DNA of 43,511 bases from assembly GCA_013372925.1 (NCBI GenBank), contig JABXIV010000148.1, positions 1 through 43,511 of the forward strand. The letters run 5' to 3'. The translations under genes and the position numbers were made by a program. Positions 37,452-43,511 of the stretch are shown in pieces. Numbering within the stretch: the stretch's first letter is position 1; every line of letters begins with the position of its first letter. Below the pieces are notes generated by a model. The model did not search any database and was not told the DNA's origin. It was given only the letters and a program-made list of their open reading frames with translations. This stretch comes from Alphaproteobacteria bacterium. Lineage in GTDB: Bacteria > Pseudomonadota > Alphaproteobacteria > Sphingomonadales > Kordiimonadaceae.

Positions 37452-38795
37452 TTATCCTGCTCCGGCGACGGTCAATCCTTCCACCCTCAGGGTCGGCGCA
37501 TTGGTGCCGTATCGGAATGACAAGTCTGATGCTGGCACAAGATGCCTGAACATTTCCTTAAGGTTGCTTGCGATTGTGAACTCGCTGATGGCTTCAGCCA
37601 ACTGGCCATCACGGATGCGGAAGCCTGCGGCGCCACGGCTGTAGTCACCCGTTACACCGTTCACGCCCATGCCGATCAGCTCGGTTACATAGATGCCGTC
37701 CTTGATGTCGGCCATCAGTTCGGCCGGGCTCAGGGTTCCTGCCGCCATATAAAGGTTGCTTGGCGAAATTCCCGGCGCGGACGACGTGCCGCGGCTGGCG
37801 TGGCCTGTTACTTCAAGGCCAAGCTGGCGGGCAGCGGATGCGTTTAGCATCCAGCTTTTCAAAACACCATCTTCAACGATATTGCATTTGCTGACGCGCA
37901 CACCTTCCCCATCGAACATGCGGGAACTGAGGCCACGCACCATAAGGGGATCATCGGTAATAGTGATGCCGGGTGCGAAGATTGCCTCCCCCATTTTTTC
38001 CTGCAGGAAGCTGCTTTTGCGTGCAACACTTGCGCCATTCACGGCGCCAGAAAAGTGGCCAACAAGGGATTTGGACACGCGCGGGTCATACACGATTGTG
38101 TATTTGCCGCTGGCCATGCTTTTTGCGTTCAGGCGCTTTACAGCCCGTTCGCCTGCTTCCCTGCCAACCCATTCGGCAGTGTCCAGGTCTTCGAAATGGC
38201 GGGCGCTGGTAAATTCATAATCCCGTTCCATGCCTGTGCCTGTACCAGCAACCGCAGAAGAGGAGATGGAAAAGCTGCTGCCGCGATAATGGCCGGAAAA
38301 GCCATGGCTCGTGACAAGGGAAATCGCCCAAGTGCTGCTGCCGGCACCGGCACCGGATGAATTGGTTACCCCTTCAACAGCGCGTGTTGCATCCTCTGCT
38401 TGTTGTGCAAGCTCGGTCAGCTTTTCGGCGGAAACTTCTGTGTCGTCATAGAGGTCAAGCTCGGCAACTGGGCCCGTGTGCAGTTTTTCTTCAGGTGCCA
38501 GTCCACAAAAGGCGTCTTCCGGCACGGCCTTGGCCATATCGATGGTGCGGGCCACCAGTGCTTTCAGGGCTGCGGGCCGCCGGTCGCTCGTGGAAACCAT
38601 GGCTTGCTGTTTGCCGATCATTACCCTAAGGCCGATGTCTTCGCCTTCCGATCCGTCCACGTCCTCAAGTTTTCCTTCGCGCCAGGAAACGCTTTTTGAC
38701 GAGGCGTCAACAGCAACTGCATCTGCTGCATCCGCACCGGATTTCATCGCATTTGAAACCAGATCCTGCAGCAGGTTGAGCGTATTATCGGTCAT
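37452..38795 (-). CDS. pmbA: TldD/PmbA-family metallopeptidase component
   Basis: 'SVSWREGKLEDVDGSEGEDIGLRVMIGKQQAMVSTSD', 'RMFDGEGVRVSKCNIVEDGVLKSWMLNASAARQLGLEVTGHASRG', 'VTGDYSRGAAGFRIRDG'. 6 nt upstream of cysQ. Start revised to ATG 38795. Confidence 0.94.
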   Translation of the reverse strand: MTDNTLNLLQDLVSNAMKSGADAADAVAVDASSKSVSWREGKLEDVDGSEGEDIGLRVMIGKQQAMVSTSDRRPAALKALVARTIDMAKAVPEDAFCGLAPEEKLHTGPVAELDLYDDTEVSAEKLTELAQQAEDATRAVEGVTNSSGAGAGSSTWAISLVTSHGFSGHYRGSSFSISSSAVAGTGTGMERDYEFTSARHFEDLDTAEWVGREAGERAVKRLNAKSMASGKYTIVYDPRVSKSLVGHFSGAVNGASVARKSSFLQEKMGEAIFAPGITITDDPLMVRGLSSRMFDGEGVRVSKCNIVEDGVLKSWMLNASAARQLGLEVTGHASRGTSSAPGISPSNLYMAAGTLSPAELMADIKDGIYVTELIGMGVNGVTGDYSRGAAGFRIRDGQLAEAISEFTIASNLKEMFRHLVPASDLSFRYGTNAPTLRVEGLTVAGAG

Positions 38796-38895
38796 GGAAA
38801 GTCCTTGGGAAAACAACGGAAATCTTGCTGGCCAATAAGCCACATAACGGCGAGCCGTTCAATGGTGTTCTGCAAGGATTGTCAGCTATTGGCGG

Positions 38896-39786
38896 CTACT
38901 GCAGATGCTTTGCGAAAAAGGCAAGTGTGCGGGCCCACGCAAGTTCAGCGGCTTCAGCGTCATAGCGGGGGGTAGTGTCGTTATGGAAGCCGTGGTTGGC
39001 ACCTTCATACATATGCATGGTGTAGGCTTTTTTATTGGCGTCCAACGCTTCCTTGTAGGCGGGCCAGCCAGCATTCACGCGTTTGTCCAGTTCACCCAAA
39101 TGGATCAGAAGTGGTGCGTTGATGTTGGGCACGGCTTCTGCGGGAACGCCGCCGCCGTAAAAGGGCACGGATGCCTTCAGGCTGGGCACTTCTGCTGCCA
39201 GTCGGTTCGAAACACTGCCGCCGAAGCAAAAGCCCACGCAGCCTACATTGCCGGTGCAGTTGGGATGTTTTTCAAGGAAGGCGACAGCGGCCTTGAAGTC
39301 CTCCACCATTTCATTCCTGTCCCGCTGGCGCTGCATTGTGCGGCCTTCGTCGTCACTGCCCGGATAGCCGCCTAGGGGATAGAGTGCATCGGGCGCAAGT
39401 GCCACATAGCCCGCCACCGCCAGCCGCCGCGCTACATCGCGGATATAGGGGTTCAGGCCCCTGTTTTCATGGATCACCACAACGCCAGGTCGCGGGTTCA
39501 CATCACACGCAAGAGCAGGGCGCACCAGATAGCCCATCATCTCTCCCGCCCCGCTGGGGGATGGGTAAAGGATATCCTCGCCCATGATGCGCAGGTCATC
39601 TTTGGCCACCTGCTCGGCACGGGCATAATCGGGGAGCAAACTGTTCGCCAGCGCGGCAACGGTGATGCCACCCACAGCAAAGCGACCAAGCCTGTTCATG
39701 AAAGTGCGCCGGTCGATAAATCCGTGTGCGTATCGGTCGTACAGGTCCAGCATTTCTTGCGATGGCTTGGTGGTCGTGTCCGTCAT
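38896..39786 (-). CDS. Dienelactone hydrolase family protein with Tat-like N-terminus
   Basis: Nucleophile elbow '[11 protein letters not shown]', Asp in '[12 protein letters not shown]', His in '[10 protein letters not shown]'. N-terminal '[33 protein letters not shown]' is Tat-like. Confidence 0.93.
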   Translation of the reverse strand: MTDTTTKPSQEMLDLYDRYAHGFIDRRTFMNRLGRFAVGGITVAALANSLLPDYARAEQVAKDDLRIMGEDILYPSPSGAGEMMGYLVRPALACDVNPRPGVVVIHENRGLNPYIRDVARRLAVAGYVALAPDALYPLGGYPGSDDEGRTMQRQRDRNEMVEDFKAAVAFLEKHPNCTGNVGCVGFCFGGSVSNRLAAEVPSLKASVPFYGGGVPAEAVPNINAPLLIHLGELDKRVNAGWPAYKEALDANKKAYTMHMYEGANHGFHNDTTPRYDAEAAELAWARTLAFFAKHLQ

Positions 39787-39965
39787 AAATTTCCCCTATC
39801 CCTGATCTGACGGCAGCATATCATAGCGCGGCGGTTGGTGCCTAGCTGCGTTAGGGTGTCGCGATCGCCTCTGTTTCAGTCATAAAACTGGAAAAAACAC
39901 CGCAAATAGCGTATGACGCGCCGCAAATACCCATTGGTTGTGGGCAAGGTGTGCGAGTGAAAGCG

Positions 39966-41696
39966 ATGACTGAAAAAGAAATGACCGTTAAAACAGCAAC
40001 CGGGCGGCGCTCTGAACTGTTGATGCCTGCGGGCAATCTGGAAAAGCTGAAAGCGGCCGTGCTTTATGGCGCGGATGCGGTGTATCTGGGCACGCCGGAT
40101 ATGAGCCTGCGCACCAAGTCAGCCTTCTCGCTTGAAGAGGTTGTTGAAGGGGTTCAGTTTGCACACGCGCACGGCAAACGGGTTTACCTTACGCTCAACC
40201 TGTTTTCTCACAACAAGGACATCACCAAGCTGCCGCAGTATCTGGAAACAGTGCGCAAGGTGAAGCCGGATGGCCTGATTGTTGCCGATCCCGGCGTTTT
40301 CATGTTTGTGAAGGAACAGGCACCAGAGCTTGAGCTTCATATTTCCACGCAGGCGAACGTATGTTCATGGCAGTCGGTCAAATTCTGGGAGAATTTGGGC
40401 GCGGGGCTTGTGGTGCTTGGCCGCGAAGTATCCTTCGAAGAACTGAAGGAAATTCGCGAGAAATGCCCAGGCATCAAGCTTGAAGCCTTTGTTCATGGCA
40501 GCATGTGTATGACCTATTCTGGTCGCTGCATGCTTTCAAATTTCATGGCCGAACGCGGTGCTAACCAGGGGGCGTGCGCCAACAGTTGCCGCTGGAAATA
40601 CAAGGTGCATATGCGACTGAAGGACGGCACCGTGAAAGAGCTTCCGCTTACTGAAGAGAACCTTGAGCTGTTCGAATTCCTGATCGAGGAAGAATACCGC
40701 CCCGGTGATCTGCTGCCGATCGAGGAAGACCAGCGCGGCACCTATATCCTGAACAGTAAAGACCTGTGCATCATGCCAAAGCTGAATGACCTGTTGTCGA
40801 TTGGTGTGGATAGCCTGAAGGTCGAAGGCCGTGGCAAAAGCCCATACTATGTTGCCATGGTGGCCCGGGCCTACCGCATGGCGATCGATGCCTGGTATGA
40901 AGACCCTGAAGGCTGGTCGGCTGATGCCTACATGAAAGAACTGAACACAGTGCCCTCACGGGGCTACACGCTGGCGTTCCATGATGGCCGGTTGACGAAC
41001 TATGCCCATGGCTTTGAAGACACATACACGCTGGCCGATCATGAATATGCCGGGCTTGTGGAAGAGGTTACCGACGATGCCTTCATCGTGCGGGTGAAGA
41101 ACAAGCTGGTTGCTGGTGATGTGGTTGAATTTGTGCCGCCAAGTGCGCGTGAACCGATGCTGCTGCGCGTTTATGAATTTGAGAATGCCGCAAACGGCAA
41201 GGTCACAGCAGAAGTGCATGCGGGCAACACACCGCTTATTCGCTTGCCGTTCAGCCTGTTTGATCAGGAAACCACTGAAAGCCTGAAGGCTGATTTCCCG
41301 GCTATGACGGTGTTGCGCAAGGAGAAGGCTCTGACGGAAGACCAGTGGGCGCGGCTGAAGCTGGATGCGGAAGCAAATGCACTTGAACAGGGGCGCGGCA
41401 ACGCGGCTGTGTATGAGCAGAAGCGTGAAAAGCTGCAAGGTGCGCTTGATGAACGCCGGTCAGAGCTGCGCTTGCGCACACCTCGCCGTGGTACGGAAGG
41501 CTGTTGCGGCAAGGGCTGTAACGGCTGCTTGGTGTTCTGGCACGACGACAAATACGCAAAAGCGCGGGAAATTCTGGCGAAAAAGAAACAGGGCGAGATG
41601 CTTGCCCGTAAGCTGACCGACGAAGACATCGCTGCCCTGGAGGCCGAGGCTGCATCTGATGAACACGCAGCCGACGTACAGCAGGTCACGGCCTAA
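39966..41696 (+). CDS. U32-family peptidase (TrhP/YegQ-like) with Cys-rich C-terminal extension
   Basis: 'LLMPAGNLEKLKAAVLYGADAVYLGTPDMSLRTKSAFS', 'EAFVHGSMCMTYSGRCMLSNFMAERGANQGACANSCRWKY'. C-terminal 'EGCCGKGCNGCLVFWHDD'. Start revised to ATG 39966. Confidence 0.95.
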   Translation: MTEKEMTVKTATGRRSELLMPAGNLEKLKAAVLYGADAVYLGTPDMSLRTKSAFSLEEVVEGVQFAHAHGKRVYLTLNLFSHNKDITKLPQYLETVRKVKPDGLIVADPGVFMFVKEQAPELELHISTQANVCSWQSVKFWENLGAGLVVLGREVSFEELKEIREKCPGIKLEAFVHGSMCMTYSGRCMLSNFMAERGANQGACANSCRWKYKVHMRLKDGTVKELPLTEENLELFEFLIEEEYRPGDLLPIEEDQRGTYILNSKDLCIMPKLNDLLSIGVDSLKVEGRGKSPYYVAMVARAYRMAIDAWYEDPEGWSADAYMKELNTVPSRGYTLAFHDGRLTNYAHGFEDTYTLADHEYAGLVEEVTDDAFIVRVKNKLVAGDVVEFVPPSAREPMLLRVYEFENAANGKVTAEVHAGNTPLIRLPFSLFDQETTESLKADFPAMTVLRKEKALTEDQWARLKLDAEANALEQGRGNAAVYEQKREKLQGALDERRSELRLRTPRRGTEGCCGKGCNGCLVFWHDDKYAKAREILAKKKQGEMLARKLTDEDIAALEAEAASDEHAADVQQVTA

Positions 41697-43511
41697 CGTT
41701 GGCTGACCTTATTGTGGCTCAATAGGTTGGAGCGCTGGTACCCGTATCTGTCCAGCTCCTGCGCCAGAGCCAAGGCGCGGTCTTGCTCGCCAAGAAGGTT
41801 GTAAGCCACAGACAGTGTTTCCTTGCCCACAAGGTCGATGCTTGAACTGGAGTTCTCCAGCAGATCAACCAGTTTTTGCCACTGCGTTTTTGCTGCCTGT
41901 TCCTTGCCGTTATCAGCCAGCAACTGGCCATAAAAAAGTCGCGTATCTGCCAGATGTTCTTTGGTACCGGCCATTGTCAGGTAGGCAGTATCTTTTTGTT
42001 CTAATTCGGCAAGCAGGGCCACCAGCTTTTGCTGGGAAGCACTCGTGTCACCCTTTGCATGGTCAATTTCGGCTTCCAGGGATTGCGTGCGGTGGTATGT
42101 CAGCCACCTTTGGGGGCGAGTATTGTCGCGTTCCAGTGCTTCTGTGATTTGAAGCTTGGCCTTTCTCTGATAGGTAGCTGCTGTCTCCAGGTCCTGCAAT
42201 AGAAACGCGCTCTGGGCGAGATTAATTTGGCCCTTGGCAGAATCGCCAAGCCACAGCGTATTGCTTGGGTCTTTCTGGGTCAGGATATCAAATCCATCTG
42301 CTATTTCTCGCCTCAGATTATAGGCTTTGGCTTGCTCTCCGCGTAATTGGGCAATCTTGGCCAGCGCCTCTTTCGAGGTAAGAATTCTACGGAAAGCTCG
42401 TGAATTTTTGGGGTTTTGGGCCACAAGTGCTTCGAAAACTGCTTGTCGTCTCGCGAATAGTTTCTCAGCTTTGTCAAGCTGCCCAAGCAATAGATATGTA
42501 TCGGCTGCGTAATAATAGGAACTGCCCAGATTATATGGGTACCCATTGGGGTTCCGATCTTTCGGTGGCATTTTCTCAAGGATTTCGATGCTCGATAAGG
42601 CCAGTGGTAACGCTTCTTTTGGCTTGTTTTTGGGGCCTGCCAACACATTTGCAAGGCTTCGCAGTGAATCCGACATGGCAACTGCCCAGACTGATGCCTG
42701 CCCAACATGCGTTGTTTCCATGAAAGTGAGATTGTCGCGTTGTTTGTAAGCCTCTGAGTTCAGTGCCAGCCTCTCTCTGTAGTTTTGTTCTGCATCATCA
42801 AAACGCCCCTGCCTTCGGGCCAAGTAACCAGTAAAAAAGAGGTTGTTTTGAAGGCGAAAGGTTGCTTCAAAGCTGTTGGGATATTGCTCGTAAAAATCGC
42901 GAGACAAAACAAGCACCTGATCGAAGATTTCTCGAGCTTTTATACTGTTGCCTTGGCGGTCAAGGTTTTGCCCGTATCTAAGCATGGCTCCGGTGTAGTG
43001 ATAAATTTGTTCAACAGTTAACGTTTCCAGGTCTCTTTTGTTAAAAGTTTCAAGAACTCTGGTTGTAACGTTCTCTAGTGTCTTGAGGTCTCCGTACTCC
43101 AGCATTTTGTTGTACATCTCGGTCATGATGTAATGAAGCAGGTCATCGTTCATCACCAGCTGCTTCTGCATTTCGGATCGCTGGTTTTCGGCAATTGTCC
43201 GGGCTCTCGCGGCCTCTTCTTTGGCAACTTCCGCACGGTAAGTGAGCGTGCCCATGACTGCCATGCCCAAGGTTGAAGCTGCGATGAAGGCGGTCAGTTT
43301 TTTGTGCCTGCGCTGATCTTCCCTGCGGACAATGTCGTTCAACCCTACACCGATGAGGCCAGCAATGACCTTGATCAAGGCCATGCGCTTGCCATCGCCT
43401 TCTGGGCGCAGGTCAGCCGCAAGGCCTTCTGCTGACAGGCCTGCTTTCTTGCCATCTGCCATGAAGCTGTGGCGCAATGCTTCGGGGAAACACTCCTCTT
43501 CCGGGTTGTCA
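41693..43511 (-). CDS. TPR-repeat membrane protein, truncated at right edge; probable C-terminal part of a TIR-domain (TIR-TM-TPR) protein
   Basis: The frame stays open from TTG 43477 to the window end, adding 'DNPEEECFPEA' upstream of 'LRHSFMADGKK...EGLAADLRPEGDGKRMALIKVIAGLIGVGLNDIVRREDQRRHK'. A TM 'LTAFIAASTLGMAVMGTLTY' and helical repeats follow. No TIR fold is visible in this window. Confidence 0.75.
   Translation of the reverse strand, partial: DNPEEECFPEALRHSFMADGKKAGLSAEGLAADLRPEGDGKRMALIKVIAGLIGVGLNDIVRREDQRRHKKLTAFIAASTLGMAVMGTLTYRAEVAKEEAARARTIAENQRSEMQKQLVMNDDLLHYIMTEMYNKMLEYGDLKTLENVTTRVLETFNKRDLETLTVEQIYHYTGAMLRYGQNLDRQGNSIKAREIFDQVLVLSRDFYEQYPNSFEATFRLQNNLFFTGYLARRQGRFDDAEQNYRERLALNSEAYKQRDNLTFMETTHVGQASVWAVAMSDSLRSLANVLAGPKNKPKEALPLALSSIEILEKMPPKDRNPNGYPYNLGSSYYYAADTYLLLGQLDKAEKLFARRQAVFEALVAQNPKNSRAFRRILTSKEALAKIAQLRGEQAKAYNLRREIADGFDILTQKDPSNTLWLGDSAKGQINLAQSAFLLQDLETAATYQRKAKLQITEALERDNTRPQRWLTYHRTQSLEAEIDHAKGDTSASQQKLVALLAELEQKDTAYLTMAGTKEHLADTRLFYGQLLADNGKEQAAKTQWQKLVDLLENSSSSIDLVGKETLSVAYNLLGEQDRALALAQELDRYGYQRSNLLSHNKVSQR

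Noticed and set aside
38846-38859. AACGGC-GA-GCCGTT palindrome between pmbA and the dienelactone hydrolase gene
   Set aside because: Single short palindrome with a 2-nt spacer and no T tract. Too common by chance to call an operator or terminator.
1-43511. CRISPR arrays, tRNA/rRNA genes, insertion sequences, prophage
   Set aside because: No regularly spaced repeats, RNA gene signatures, transposase or integrase motifs were seen on reading the sequence and the ORF track.

Overview
The window looks like ordinary, gene-dense chromosome from a Gram-negative bacterium, probably an alphaproteobacterium (gene content, codon usage and the divergent purD/xseA pair suggest this). About 28 protein-coding genes are supported. 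I found no rRNA, tRNA, CRISPR array, transposase or phage gene. From left to right: the end of a cobalamin/siderophore-type ABC importer (SBP fragment, FecCD/BtuC permease, ATPase), a TRIC/UPF0126 channel, DUF2855, an MscS channel, an M13 lipoprotein peptidase, a metallo-beta-lactamase-fold hydrolase, a glutarate catabolism module (LysR, glutaryl-CoA dehydrogenase, CaiB/BaiF CoA-transferase), a nitrilase, an S8 subtilase with lipoprotein/autotransporter features, a secreted YHS plus VOC pair, a Kv-type channel with a C-terminal zinc ribbon, gamma-glutamyltransferase, an RND pump with adaptor divergent from a MacB/DevCA-type ABC exporter, a PAS histidine kinase, purD/xseA, an M23 peptidase, a TorF-like porin, a TPR histidine kinase, cysQ/pmbA, a dienelactone hydrolase, a U32 peptidase, and a TPR protein truncated at the right edge. 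The strongest leads are: (i) the right-edge TPR ORF is open past its listed start and carries a linker I associate with TIR-TM-TPR proteins; (ii) six of eight convergent gene pairs overlap or lie within 8 nt of each other, three of them sharing stop codons; (iii) an uncharacterised secreted YHS-VOC pair divergent from an atypical subtilase, with repeated GTCACG half-sites between them; (iv) an unannotated 27-codon ORF behind a perfect Shine-Dalgarno; (v) a possible switchable RNA structure upstream of the M13 peptidase; (vi) a zinc ribbon on a K+ channel and a C-terminal clamp-like motif on XseA. None of these was tested by a search or computation.
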